A stretch of DNA of 64,000 bases from Balneola sp. (GTDB lineage Bacteria > Bacteroidota > Rhodothermia > Balneolales > Balneolaceae), in contig RHLJ01000006.1 in NCBI GenBank assembly GCA_003712055.1, forward strand, positions 186,001 to 250,000. Reading direction: 5' to 3'. This document shows positions 1 to 9,978 of the stretch, piece by piece (position 1 is the first letter of the stretch; each line of letters begins with the position of its first letter). Made by a program: the position numbers and the translations under genes. Below the pieces are notes generated by a model. That model searched no databases and had not been told where the DNA came from. It saw only the letters and a program-made list of their open reading frames with translations.

Positions 1-2001
1 AGCTCTGCAGATACAAACGATACAGAGAAGTTCCAAAAGTATACATTCAACTTTACGGGGTTAATCGGTGATGCAGTATATGCAGTAGAAATACCTACTA
101 CTGATGATAGTGGATACGAGAGTACAGAAAATGCTTTTTTCGAATTACAAAATCTCTCTAAAGGAGAATTAGGGGATTTTGTTACTCACGCTGCTTTTAT
201 AAATGATAATGAAATACCTGATGTAGATATCAGTCGGGTATTTTATTCAGGAAAATCGGAATCGGACTATATAGAGATTCGAAATAATGAGCGCATCGAC
301 GTTGATTTATCTGGCTGGAAAATTGAGAGCCGGGGCGAGTTATTCGAGTTTCCATATGGTACCTTCCTTCCGGCACTACAATCGTTAAAAGTCCATCATC
401 CTGATGCCGAATTTGGATCGCATATTGCAAAAAGATGGCTTAGAAGAGGATCGGGCAATGTTGAACTCAAAACAAGCTACCAAGATAAAGTAACAGAGCA
501 GGAATACAGGCTTATAGAAAGTGAGACTAATCGGTCAGAAATTGAGAATGTCAGCTCAAACCAGATTATCTCTGCAAATGTCAATCAGGTAGATGGAATT
601 GTACAGCTTAGTGCTAATGAAATAAGCAAAGAGGAGACACCGGAACCTGGCTGGTATGTAATCAATGGAAGCGAGTTAAAGCCAGAATGGAATTTAAGTG
701 AAGTCTTTAGTTGGGAAGAATCTGAAGCATCTTTTTTAGCCGTTACGGAATTATCAGTCACAGATCTTGAGGCAAAAGAATTACTAAAGTATTTCTCGCT
801 CGAAGAATTAATGGAAATTGAGGCAACTGAAGATTCATTGGATATTCCAGAAATAGCAGATGAGACGCTTAATTCCACACTGACTTTTAAAATCTCCGGA
901 ACCGATATTGACGAGAATGGCGTGCTTGGAGTGAGCGAAGGGTTTAATATGTTGAAGAATACTTCATATCAACCTATTTGGGTGAAAGATATCTTTGACG
1001 CTGTTGAAGAAACATTCTCTGCAAATCTTATAAATCCCAATATATATGTATGGGAAAAAGTTGGTTGGGCTAATTCTAAGGTTCTAACTGATTATGATAT
1101 GATTCCTCCCGGAGCTGTTTTTTGGATTAAAGCCGATTCTGTTTTTTCTGAGGAATTGCTTGAAGTGACTCTATCAGATTCACTCACAATAGATAAAGGT
1201 GTCGGGATTTTAGACGAAGAGAAGATGTTTTTGAGGTTGCAGCTTGCTACCGAAAGTACTTCGAATAGTGTTGAGCTTAGATTCTCAGAAGAAGAATCTG
1301 ATATCATAGACATTATTGCTCCTGAGTTTGAACCAGGCTTAGCTATTAACGAACCCGAAGCACTTTTTATGGGTCTGGGAAAAAGTGGTGTATGGAATAG
1401 AATGGTAGGTGTAAGCACTTTAAATGAAGATCAAAAAGTGGTGATTCCTATTCGTTTTGAGAGCGAAGAGTCTGGTATTTTTGGTTTTTCAATCAAATCA
1501 TGGGAAGGAGTACCTTCTGATTGGACGATTAAATTGTTGGATGAGCAGACACAAAAAGAACATATTTTAGGTACAGGGTGGTCATTTGATTTTGAACGGC
1601 TTTCGGAGCAAAGAAATAATGATGATGAAGCTGAGAATGATATCATTACTAAAGAACTTGAAGAGGAAGTTTTTGAAGCACGATTTAAACTAGTTCTGTT
1701 GCCCCCTGGAGTTGAGGAAACAGAAAGCTTTATCCCTGAAGATATTTCCCTGCATCAGAACTATCCGAATCCCTTCAATCCCAAAACTATTATCTCTTTT
1801 ACACTTCCTGAATCGATGCCTGTTAAACTTTCTGTATTTAACGTGGTAGGACAGCCCGTGGCAGTTCTTACTGAAGGAACTTTGTCTGAAGGAGATCATG
1901 AATATGAATGGGATGCTACCGGATTACCGAGTGGGATGTATATCTATCAGTTAGAAGTCGGAACGAAGGTTATGACCCGAAAAATGACACTTGTAAAGTA
2001 A
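1..2001 (+). CDS. T9SS-sorted surface protein with lamin-tail-like domain (5' end outside window)
   Basis: The frame is open from base 1 to the stop at 1999-2001, giving 666 visible residues; the start lies upstream of the window. Residues about 75-140 look like a lamin tail (LTD) domain: a segment reading SDYIEIRNNERIDVDLSGW is followed by FPYGTFLPALQSLKV, as in secreted bacterial LTD proteins. The middle part is acidic and not recognised. The last 80 or so residues are a C-terminal sorting/FlgD-Ig-like domain with QNYPNPFNP, followed by an SVFNVVGQPV strand and the ending YQLEVGTKVMTRKMTLVK. Such domains direct Sec-exported proteins to the type IX secretion system in Bacteroidota and related phyla. 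It is therefore probably an extracellular or surface-anchored protein. Its enzymatic role, if any, cannot be read from this part. Confidence 0.85.
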   Translation, partial: SSADTNDTEKFQKYTFNFTGLIGDAVYAVEIPTTDDSGYESTENAFFELQNLSKGELGDFVTHAAFINDNEIPDVDISRVFYSGKSESDYIEIRNNERIDVDLSGWKIESRGELFEFPYGTFLPALQSLKVHHPDAEFGSHIAKRWLRRGSGNVELKTSYQDKVTEQEYRLIESETNRSEIENVSSNQIISANVNQVDGIVQLSANEISKEETPEPGWYVINGSELKPEWNLSEVFSWEESEASFLAVTELSVTDLEAKELLKYFSLEELMEIEATEDSLDIPEIADETLNSTLTFKISGTDIDENGVLGVSEGFNMLKNTSYQPIWVKDIFDAVEETFSANLINPNIYVWEKVGWANSKVLTDYDMIPPGAVFWIKADSVFSEELLEVTLSDSLTIDKGVGILDEEKMFLRLQLATESTSNSVELRFSEEESDIIDIIAPEFEPGLAINEPEALFMGLGKSGVWNRMVGVSTLNEDQKVVIPIRFESEESGIFGFSIKSWEGVPSDWTIKLLDEQTQKEHILGTGWSFDFERLSEQRNNDDEAENDIITKELEEEVFEARFKLVLLPPGVEETESFIPEDISLHQNYPNPFNPKTIISFTLPESMPVKLSVFNVVGQPVAVLTEGTLSEGDHEYEWDATGLPSGMYIYQLEVGTKVMTRKMTLVK

Positions 2002-2032
2002 AACCCAAAAAAAGAGAAAGAAGAAAACAAAC

Positions 2033-2851
2033 ATGCAGTTTAAAACCGTTCAAGGGGTGGACGTTCCGGAAGTTGGGTTAGGAACTTTCGGGCTCGTAGG
2101 AAAGAAAGCAGAACAAGTAGTTAAAATGGGATTGAGTATCGGTTATCGACATATTGATACCGCCCAGGTATATAAAAATGAACAAGAAGTCGGCAGCGCA
2201 CTCAGGCAAGCGCATATCGATAGAGAAGAGTTATTCATTACAACCAAAATTGATCGAGATTATCTGGAAGCAGATAAACTCTTAAAATCTGCGGAACAGT
2301 CTTTGTTGGATTTAAACCTCGATTATGTGGATTTACTGCTCATCCATTGGCCAAATCCGGACTATGATTTGGAGAAAACGGTAGAAGCAATGCTTGCTTT
2401 AAAAGAGCAGGGTAAAGCCCTTCAGATAGGGGTTAGTAATTTTCCGATGAGTTTGCTTAAAGAGGTAAACGAAGAGCTTTCTATGCCAGTATTCTGTAAT
2501 CAGGTTGAATATCATCCACTTCTGGGACAATTTGATTTACTCGATTATGCAGCTGAGCATGATCTTCTGGTTACTGCCTACAGTCCATTAGGGCAAGGTA
2601 AAATGCTTGATAATCCTCTTTTGAGAGAGCTTGGCGAAAAGTATGGTAAATCTTCTGCTCAAATTGCATTAAGATGGTTAATAGAACAGGAGCAGGTTGT
2701 TGTTATTCCAAAGGCATCGTCAAAGGATCACCTTGAACAAAATTTGGATGTCTATGATTTTGTACTGGACGATGAAGACTTTTACGCAATTGACGATCTG
2801 GATAAAACTTTCAGAATCATAAATCCTGGTTTCGCACCAGAATGGGATTAA
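2033..2851 (+). CDS. Aldo/keto reductase (2,5-diketogluconate reductase type)
   Basis: A 272-residue NADPH-dependent carbonyl reductase with a TIM-barrel fold, expected in the cytosol. The family tetrad is visible: D42 in RHIDTAQVY, Y47, K72 in ITTKID and H105 in LLIHWPNPD. The signatures GVSNF, NQVEYHP and the phosphate-binding VIPKASS near the C-terminus are also present. Length and motifs fit the DkgA/DkgB and YvgN-like branch (AKR5), which reduces small aldehydes and ketones such as methylglyoxal; the exact substrate cannot be read. It starts 31 bases after the upstream T9SS gene behind a purine-rich stretch, so it may be co-transcribed. Its stop overlaps the stop of the convergent thioesterase gene by four bases. 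Confidence 0.9.
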   Translation: MQFKTVQGVDVPEVGLGTFGLVGKKAEQVVKMGLSIGYRHIDTAQVYKNEQEVGSALRQAHIDREELFITTKIDRDYLEADKLLKSAEQSLLDLNLDYVDLLLIHWPNPDYDLEKTVEAMLALKEQGKALQIGVSNFPMSLLKEVNEELSMPVFCNQVEYHPLLGQFDLLDYAAEHDLLVTAYSPLGQGKMLDNPLLRELGEKYGKSSAQIALRWLIEQEQVVVIPKASSKDHLEQNLDVYDFVLDDEDFYAIDDLDKTFRIINPGFAPEWD

Positions 2852-3588
2852 GCTGTTCGATAGCTGATTTCAGCAATTGCTAGGGTATGGCTTTCGTTTT
2901 TTGTGAGTTCTATCATAATTGGGAGTTCGTTTTCAATCTTTGTGTAAACCTGGATCGTATCTCCTAACACCCCTTCATTCATATAGATAATATCAAATCG
3001 GTGAACATCTGTGAGTTTATCCTCAGGAATACATTCCAACATCCAGGTGATATAATTCACATTGTTAACATGGTTATTCATGTCTAAATCGGAACGCCTG
3101 ACCTTAAACTCATCGATAACAGTTCGTTCTTCAAGGGGTCGAAACCGGTTAGATTTCAACTCCAGGCTATGTTCTCTATCAACAAACCGGGTATCTAAGA
3201 CGGTTTGAGGAAGCCTCATTGGTTTTCGATTTACTAAATCGATCATTAGCCAATAACTCAAGCAGCATCCCAGCTTCTTCCCATTTTTATCTATGATTTG
3301 GTAATTACGAAGCGCGCGAAAGGAGTCACCAGAGGCAGGCCAGGTTTCCAAAGTAATTTCGTCTCGCCAATTTGGATATTCATCAATTTTAATATCCATC
3401 CGGTAAAGGACCCAGGTAGATTTTGTTTTATGAAGGTCCGTAATGTCGAAATTTAGATCACGAGCATTATTGCCTGCTACTTCCTGAAAGAAGTTACCAA
3501 TTGCCGAGAGGGTTATTTTTCCGGAGGCGTCTATTTCATTTGCCCGGATAACGAAGTTTTCCTGGTGGAAGGTGTATTTGTCTGCCAT
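2848..3588 (-). CDS. Acyl-ACP thioesterase (FatA/FatB family)
   Basis: A 246-residue two-hotdog-domain thioesterase that would hydrolyse acyl-ACP to release free fatty acids in the cytosol. The N-terminal hotdog has FFQEVAGNNARDL, then WVLYRMDIKI and ITLETWPASGDSFRALRNY. The second hotdog carries DLDMNNHVNNVNYITWMLE, where the Asn and His match the catalytic Asn/His of plant FatA/FatB. I chose the ATG at 3588, because the in-frame TTG nine bases upstream adds only three residues and has no better ribosome site. The gene is monocistronic and convergent with the aldo/keto reductase. Substrate chain length cannot be deduced. Confidence 0.88.
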   Translation of the reverse strand: MADKYTFHQENFVIRANEIDASGKITLSAIGNFFQEVAGNNARDLNFDITDLHKTKSTWVLYRMDIKIDEYPNWRDEITLETWPASGDSFRALRNYQIIDKNGKKLGCCLSYWLMIDLVNRKPMRLPQTVLDTRFVDREHSLELKSNRFRPLEERTVIDEFKVRRSDLDMNNHVNNVNYITWMLECIPEDKLTDVHRFDIIYMNEGVLGDTIQVYTKIENELPIMIELTKNESHTLAIAEISYRTA

Positions 3589-3601
3589 AGCTAGCAAACA
3601 T

Positions 3602-3630
3602 AAAAAAACCCCTCAAAACTTGAGGGGTTT
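3602..3630 (-). terminator. Intrinsic terminator of the RND efflux operon
   Basis: An 11-base perfect inverted repeat (3606-3616 with 3620-3630, core CCCCTCAA/TTGAGGGG, loop AAC) lies just after the permease stop. Read on the minus strand it is followed by seven T residues (A run at 3602-3608). Confidence 0.85.
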
Positions 3631-3636
3631 AATTTT

Positions 3637-6600
3637 TTAAGATCTGATTTTAGACATCAGTCCAATTCTTCCTGCCCATATCTTTAAATCATCAAGGATG
3701 ATATAAAGGGAAGGGAGAACGACTAGCGTAACTACTGTTGAGAAGGTAAGTCCACCAATAATAGCACGCGCCATAGGAAAGTAAGGAGGGCCATCGCCAC
3801 CGATTTGAGTATTTCCAATTGCAAGCGGTATTAATCCAAGTACGGTAGTACCTGCAGTCATCAAGATTGGACGCATTCGGTCCTTTCCTCCTTGTATCAC
3901 AGCTTCTCTTCTGCTTAATCCTTCGCTACGCAAATGCAGTATGTGATCAATAAGTACAATCCCGTTATTCACCACAATACCCATTAATACAAGTATCCCG
4001 ATTAGTGACATGAAGTCGAAGGTGGTACCGGTAATAAAGAAGAACCAGAAAATTCCAACTACTCCATAAATAATACAGGAGAGAATACCTGCCGGATAAA
4101 TCAATGATTCAAATAATGCAGCCATAACCAGATAAATCAGGAATAGAGCGATCATCATATTGAAGAGCATTACATTCATTGCTTCAGAGTCGTTATCGAA
4201 GCTACGGCCATAACTCCACCGATAACCTACAGGATATACAATTTGCTCCATTACCTGGGCAATTTGGGTTCTGGCCTGATCCATAGGTAAACCATCAAGG
4301 TTTACATTAATACCGAGAGATGTTTTTCTGTTTTCGCGGAAAATACGTCCCGGACCTTGCGTTTGCTCATAGTCAGCAAGTGATGCAAGTTTAATAGTTT
4401 GATCTGGTCCAATAGCAATGGGAAGTTCCATCAAGTCATCAATAGATTGGCGATCAGAATTTTGAAGTGCTAATACAACATCGATCTCAGACTGAGGTCC
4501 CCGAATTCTACGAAGAGTTTGACCTCGAACAGAACTGGAAATCATTTGAGCTACCTGGGTAGATGTAAGCCCAAAGTTACGGGCTCGTTCATGATCAATA
4601 CTTAACCGCACTTCCTCTCTTCCGATTTCAGCTTCTGACTTAACATCAGAAAGTCCTTCGATTTGACTTAATCTCCATTCAACCTGCTCAGCGAGTTCTT
4701 TAAGTACATCCATTGATTCGCCTTGAACAAATACGCGAACAGCTTCCGTATTGTTCCTGCTTCTAAATTCAAAAGCAGGCTCACCAATCAACACAACAGG
4801 GAGGTTTTCTTCGATTTCTTTTTTGATAAGCTCGACCGATTTTTCAGCAACTTCTTCTCCGGTAAGGATAATCGTAGAATTGGCAAAATCGGGTTGATAG
4901 TAAGTATATACCGATTCAATTTCGAATTTCTCCTGATTGTCGTATAGGTATTGCTCTACTTTATCCACGGCTTCTTTAACCCTTTCCAGGGTATAAGAAC
5001 TGTTCAAATTGTAACGCAATCCAATTTCTCGTTGTTCAACGCGAGGAAACATGTCCGTTTGCATGAAATTGGCAGGTATGGCGATACTAAACAGAAGCAA
5101 GAGGATACTAATCGAAGATACCCAACGTCTGTCAACAAACCATCCCAGGAAGGCGGCATACTTAACAGAAAACTTATCAATAATGGTTTTTTTCTGCTCT
5201 TCCGGTGCCTTCAGTTTAGAAGTAAGCAAAGGGATTACTGTAAGAGAGATGAGAAGAGACGCAACCAATGAGATGATAATTGGCATCCCGATATAGTACA
5301 TATAAGGCTTTACAAAGCTCTCATTTACGATGTTTGGCAGGAATACTACCACAGATGTTAATGTACCTGCTGTAACAGCGATACCTACTTCTCTGGCTCC
5401 AAAAATCGCCGCTTTTGAAGCGCTCTTACCTTTTCGTTGATGCCTATGAATATTCTCCGTTACTACTACTGCATTATCAACTAGCATACCTACGGCTAAC
5501 ATCAATCCCATCATAGAAAGGATGTTCAAGGAGATATCAAGGAAGAAAAAGAATCCTAGCGTTACAATTAAGGAGAATGGTACCGCAGTGGCAACAATCA
5601 TCGTAGTACCAAATTGACGAAGGAAGAAGAAGAGCATAACTACAGAAAGACCAGCACCAAGAATACCAGAGTTTAGTAGCTCGCGGAGGGATTGCAAGAT
5701 TCCATCCGCCTGGTTATTCATTTCATAAATGTTAATTCCTTGCATTTCAGGAAGCTCATTTATCTCTTCGATCTCTTCCAGTACAGCCTCCACAACAGCC
5801 ACTGTGTTTGCTGTTGATTCTTTCACGATATCCAGGCCAATGGCATATTTCATGTCGAGGTGCCGAGCGTAATCTCTAACAGGCTCAACATATTTGACTG
5901 TGGCTATATCTTTCACACGAAGATTGTTTTCTCCAATAATGAGATCCTCGATGTCATCTACGCCTCTGAGTTCTCCCATTGGACGGACATTGTACCGAAG
6001 GCCATTATCTGTGATTTTACCCGCAGAAGCTGAGAAATTAGCTTGTCTTAGCGTGGCAGTGAGAGCATTTAGATCTACGTTATAACTTAAAATCCGATCG
6101 GTCATTAATTCGATTCGGATTTCTTTTTTCTCAACACCATATAAGGTTACCTGCCCAACTCCTTCAATTCTTTCGATACGTTGAGCTAAGTTCCGGTTAA
6201 GAAGATCATAGGCATCGGATAGGTCACGTTCACTGGAAATTCGAAGTTGAAGCGTATTACCACCGCCATCCTGGAATTTGAAAATGTTATAGTATTCAAA
6301 ATCATCCGGTAGCTGACCTCGGACACTCTCGATCTTTTCTTTGATCTCGATGGCCTTCAAATTTATATCAGCGCCTTGTTTGAACTGTACTACAATGCCG
6401 CCATTATTTTCACCAGCATTTGAATTCATCCGTTCCAGGCCGCTAATAGTAGCCAACGCTTCTTCCATAGGGCGAATAACTTGCTCTTCAATTTCCTCAG
6501 GTGAAGCATTGGGGTAGGGGACCTGAACGAAAGCTCCTGGAAAACTAATGTCCGGGAAATATTCGAGTGGTACTAGTCGTGTAGCAATGATACCAACCAC

Positions 6601-6666
6601 CACGAGGCTTACAAAAACCATCATGGTGGTAACAGGGCGTTTTATGGATAGCTCGGTAAAGCTCAT
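3637..6666 (-). CDS. RND efflux transporter permease, second of operon (HAE1/AcrB type)
   Basis: A 1009-residue inner-membrane proton-driven exporter. It opens with SIKRPVTTMMVFVSLVVVG, the usual first transmembrane helix, followed by the porter-domain motif FPDISFP. The helix GLMLAVGMLVDNAVVVTENI carries the proton-relay Asp. Two copies of the six-helix block flank large periplasmic loops, and the C-terminal half repeats the pattern with LIGILVLMGIVVNNGIVLID. Length is normal for HAE-1. It overlaps the preceding permease by four bases (ATGA), so the two are translationally coupled. Two different permeases in one operon resemble MdtB/MdtC, where they form mixed trimers; a heteromeric pump here is an inference. 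Substrate is unknown. No TolC-like outer-membrane factor is encoded in the window. Confidence 0.93.
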   Translation of the reverse strand: MSFTELSIKRPVTTMMVFVSLVVVGIIATRLVPLEYFPDISFPGAFVQVPYPNASPEEIEEQVIRPMEEALATISGLERMNSNAGENNGGIVVQFKQGADINLKAIEIKEKIESVRGQLPDDFEYYNIFKFQDGGGNTLQLRISSERDLSDAYDLLNRNLAQRIERIEGVGQVTLYGVEKKEIRIELMTDRILSYNVDLNALTATLRQANFSASAGKITDNGLRYNVRPMGELRGVDDIEDLIIGENNLRVKDIATVKYVEPVRDYARHLDMKYAIGLDIVKESTANTVAVVEAVLEEIEEINELPEMQGINIYEMNNQADGILQSLRELLNSGILGAGLSVVMLFFFLRQFGTTMIVATAVPFSLIVTLGFFFFLDISLNILSMMGLMLAVGMLVDNAVVVTENIHRHQRKGKSASKAAIFGAREVGIAVTAGTLTSVVVFLPNIVNESFVKPYMYYIGMPIIISLVASLLISLTVIPLLTSKLKAPEEQKKTIIDKFSVKYAAFLGWFVDRRWVSSISILLLLFSIAIPANFMQTDMFPRVEQREIGLRYNLNSSYTLERVKEAVDKVEQYLYDNQEKFEIESVYTYYQPDFANSTIILTGEEVAEKSVELIKKEIEENLPVVLIGEPAFEFRSRNNTEAVRVFVQGESMDVLKELAEQVEWRLSQIEGLSDVKSEAEIGREEVRLSIDHERARNFGLTSTQVAQMISSSVRGQTLRRIRGPQSEIDVVLALQNSDRQSIDDLMELPIAIGPDQTIKLASLADYEQTQGPGRIFRENRKTSLGINVNLDGLPMDQARTQIAQVMEQIVYPVGYRWSYGRSFDNDSEAMNVMLFNMMIALFLIYLVMAALFESLIYPAGILSCIIYGVVGIFWFFFITGTTFDFMSLIGILVLMGIVVNNGIVLIDHILHLRSEGLSRREAVIQGGKDRMRPILMTAGTTVLGLIPLAIGNTQIGGDGPPYFPMARAIIGGLTFSTVVTLVVLPSLYIILDDLKIWAGRIGLMSKIRS

Positions 6667-9600
6667 GATTCTGCCTCAACTGTTTCAGTTTCTACATCAT
6701 ATCGCTTGTGATCCATAATGGAATACATTACTGGAATAACAACAAGGGTCAACAGGGTAGAGACAAGTAATCCACCGATTACAGTGATACCCATTGGAGC
6801 TCTTAACTCAGCGCCATCCCCAAATCCAATAGCCAAAGGTAAAAGACCAAGAGTGGTGGTTAAGGTGGTCATTAGAATTGGACGAAGCCTTGATTTAGCT
6901 CCTTCAATAATTGCATCATATTTTTCCATTCCACGCTCTCTTAATTGATTGATAAGGTCAATCAATACAATGGCGTTGTTCACTACAATTCCCGCAAGAA
7001 GTATCAATCCGATAAATACCACAACACTTATGGTTGTTCCAGTAACAAACAAGGCCAGTATAGCTCCTACCAGTGCCAGGGGTATAGTAAACAGGATGAT
7101 AAAGGGGTGTAGTAAGGATTCGAACTGTGAAGCCATTACCAGATATACAAGGAAAATAGCTAGTGAAAGAGCGAATAGAAGTGAACGGAAAGAGTCAGAC
7201 ATTTCTTCGTTCTGACCAGCTACCCTAGCGAAAATTCCTGTAGGTTTAGCTGTTTCGTTAATAATAGTCTGTACTTCTTCCGCAGCTTCACCAAGATCAC
7301 CGTAATTCAGGTTTGCAGAAATAACTGCTACTCGTTGCTGAGAAGCTCGGCGTATTTCTCCTGGTCCATTAGCAATGCGAACATTTGCTATTGCACTAAG
7401 AGGAATAGGACGCTCACTTCCAGGGTTTACAATGATTTGCTGGATTTCTTCTGCTGAAGACCGATCTTGTTCACGTGCACGAACTAATACATCAATTTTA
7501 CGGTCTCTCCAGGAATATCGGGTAGCAACATCACCTCGTACGTTGCTTACAACCCGATCAGCTACTTCATGAACCTGTAGACCTAATGCTGCAGCACGAT
7601 CACGATCGAAAAGAATTTGAATTTCAGGACTTCCGATCTCCATGGAGTTTTTAACATCAGCAAAACGCCCGTTAGCTTCCATTTGGCGGGTAATCTCATC
7701 ACTAACTTTTTTTAGATTTTCGAGATCAAACCCACTCACCTCAACTTCAACAGGGGTGGAGAAAGTAAATAATGAAGGCCTAGCGAATTTGTACTGGAGT
7801 CCGGGAACCTGGGCTAATGACTGGCGCATAGAGCTCATAGTTCGTTCCTCATCAGAAGCAGATGCTCTGGAAGCTAACATAACATTAAGCTCGCCCCAAT
7901 TCTCACCACCTTCGTCTGGATTTGCATCAATTCTGTTACCAGTTCCTGCTACAGCAAAGGTAGAACGTACTCCTGAACGGTTTCTGGTTACATCTTGAAC
8001 GGCTCGTAATGCTTCATCGGTTTCTTCGATGGGGGTTCCCGGAGGTAATTTAAATTCTACCGAGAATTCACCCTGAGACATTTGTGGAATCAACTCGATT
8101 CCTATTTTTGGAACCAGGGCAATAGCACCGACAAAAGAACCAATAGCGATAAGGATTACCAGGAATCGAGCTTTCATTGCTCCAAGAAGTAAGCCATGGT
8201 ACGCTTTTTCTATTCCGCCATAAGCTTTATCAAATAAGAAAAGTGGAATGGCAAAAAGCTTTGAGAATACCCATGCAACACCAGCAATTATATATCGCAA
8301 GATCTTGGTGATAAATGCAGGAATGGTGTAGAAGAAGAATAAGCGTATGGCTCTAAGCACTCTTCCAAATCCTGTCCGTGGTTCTTTTAAGGTAAGAGGA
8401 GCATGCTCTTTCTTTTGTGAACTAAGAGAAGACATCATCGGAATCAAAGTAACTGCTACTACAAGTGAAGCAAGAAGTGAGAAGGTTACTGTTAACGCCT
8501 GGTCACGGAAAAGCTGCCCCGCAATTCCATCAACAAATACAAGCGGAAAGAATACAGCAACCGTTGTAAGGGTAGAGGCGATAACTGCCGTGCCTACTTC
8601 ACCTGCTCCATCCTGAGCAGCTTTGAGGACACTTTTGCCCATGCTCCGGTGTCGTGCAATATTCTCCAGTACCACAATGGAGTTATCTACCAACATTCCA
8701 ATCCCAAGGGCAATACCACCTAAACTCATAATGTTTAGAGTAATATCATTGCCATACATCAGGTTAAAGGTTGCGATGATCGATACCGGAATTGAGATAG
8801 ATATAATTACCGTACTCCAGAAATCCCTCAAAAAGAAAAAGAGAACTAATACGGCAAGAATACCACCGATAATACCTGCGTTTCGAACTTCACTTACCGC
8901 AGAAGCAATAAAAATGGATTGGTCATATACTTTTTCAAGTTTCATTCCGTCGGGTAGCATTTCTTGAATTCTACCCATTCTCTGGTCTACTAATTCGGCA
9001 ACAGCTACGGTATTTCCATCTCCTTCTTTATAGATGGCTACCTCTACTGCTTCCATTCCATTTAAGCGAGTGATGGCCTCACGTTCTTTATAGGCCTGGG
9101 TTACATCAGCTACATCTTTCAGGTAGATCGTGTTGTCATTTGCAGTGGAGACAATCACATTTCGAATCTGTTCGATGCTTTGGAATTCGTTAAGCGTTCT
9201 AACCAGGTATTGCTGTGTACCTTCCTCAAGGCGACCACCAGAAAGATTGATATTCTCCGCACCAAGGACTGAACTCACTGTTTCGATTGGGATATTAAGA
9301 TAGGATAGACGTTGCTGGTCGATATTAACCTGTATTTCTTCCTCAAGCCCCCCACTAATTTTTACAGAAGCTACACCGACTGTGGATTCAAGGCTCTTCT
9401 TTAAAAGCTCTTCTCCAATAATCCGAAGCTGTTTTAATTCAGTAATTGCATCAGGGTTATTGATATCCTGATAGGATGCAAAATCTACGGAAGCACCTTC
9501 TTCTGATGAGGTTTCAGCTTCAGTTTCATCAAAGTAAAGGGCGTAACGCATTACAGGATCCAGCGAAGGGTCAAAGCGTAAAGTGACCGGTTTACTTGCC

Positions 9601-9959
9601 TGAAGCGGAAGCTGAATAGCATCAAGCTTACTTATCACATCCAGGTTAGCGAAATCCATTTCAGTACCCCACACGAACTCCAATACAACATCAGATTGTC
9701 CGGTTCTGGATACAGAACGAACCTTTTTAACTCCCTTAACCACACCTACTGCTTCTTCAATAGGTTTGGTAATCAGGTTTTCAATTTCGATAGGTGCAGC
9801 ACCTTCAAATTCGGTGCGAATTGTTAATGTAGGATAGCTAAGATCAGGCAGAAGATTGACATTCAGTCTACCTAATGAAACCACCCCAAACAAAAGGATT
9901 GCAACCGTGAACATACTAATGGTTACTTTCCTTTTGATGGAAAAATCAATCAGTTTCAT
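6663..9959 (-). CDS. RND efflux transporter permease, first of operon, with central insert
   Basis: A 1098-residue RND permease of the same superfamily as its neighbour. The first helix begins SIKRKVTISMFTVAILLFGV and the porter start is LLPDLSYPT. The relay helix reads GIALGIGMLVDNSIVVLENI and the second-half counterpart GLILLAGIVVNNAIVLIDL. It is about 90 residues longer than its partner. The extra length sits near residues 510-590, between helices 6 and 7, and contains several hydrophobic stretches (LFFFYTIPAF, YIIAGVAWVF, LFAIPLFLF). Most RND pumps carry only a short amphipathic helix there. It is preceded by the adaptor gene 19 bases upstream and couples to the second permease by a four-base overlap. 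Confidence 0.93.
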   Translation of the reverse strand: MKLIDFSIKRKVTISMFTVAILLFGVVSLGRLNVNLLPDLSYPTLTIRTEFEGAAPIEIENLITKPIEEAVGVVKGVKKVRSVSRTGQSDVVLEFVWGTEMDFANLDVISKLDAIQLPLQASKPVTLRFDPSLDPVMRYALYFDETEAETSSEEGASVDFASYQDINNPDAITELKQLRIIGEELLKKSLESTVGVASVKISGGLEEEIQVNIDQQRLSYLNIPIETVSSVLGAENINLSGGRLEEGTQQYLVRTLNEFQSIEQIRNVIVSTANDNTIYLKDVADVTQAYKEREAITRLNGMEAVEVAIYKEGDGNTVAVAELVDQRMGRIQEMLPDGMKLEKVYDQSIFIASAVSEVRNAGIIGGILAVLVLFFFLRDFWSTVIISISIPVSIIATFNLMYGNDITLNIMSLGGIALGIGMLVDNSIVVLENIARHRSMGKSVLKAAQDGAGEVGTAVIASTLTTVAVFFPLVFVDGIAGQLFRDQALTVTFSLLASLVVAVTLIPMMSSLSSQKKEHAPLTLKEPRTGFGRVLRAIRLFFFYTIPAFITKILRYIIAGVAWVFSKLFAIPLFLFDKAYGGIEKAYHGLLLGAMKARFLVILIAIGSFVGAIALVPKIGIELIPQMSQGEFSVEFKLPPGTPIEETDEALRAVQDVTRNRSGVRSTFAVAGTGNRIDANPDEGGENWGELNVMLASRASASDEERTMSSMRQSLAQVPGLQYKFARPSLFTFSTPVEVEVSGFDLENLKKVSDEITRQMEANGRFADVKNSMEIGSPEIQILFDRDRAAALGLQVHEVADRVVSNVRGDVATRYSWRDRKIDVLVRAREQDRSSAEEIQQIIVNPGSERPIPLSAIANVRIANGPGEIRRASQQRVAVISANLNYGDLGEAAEEVQTIINETAKPTGIFARVAGQNEEMSDSFRSLLFALSLAIFLVYLVMASQFESLLHPFIILFTIPLALVGAILALFVTGTTISVVVFIGLILLAGIVVNNAIVLIDLINQLRERGMEKYDAIIEGAKSRLRPILMTTLTTTLGLLPLAIGFGDGAELRAPMGITVIGGLLVSTLLTLVVIPVMYSIMDHKRYDVETETVEAES

Positions 9960-9978
9960 AGTATATGCCCCTTAAGAA

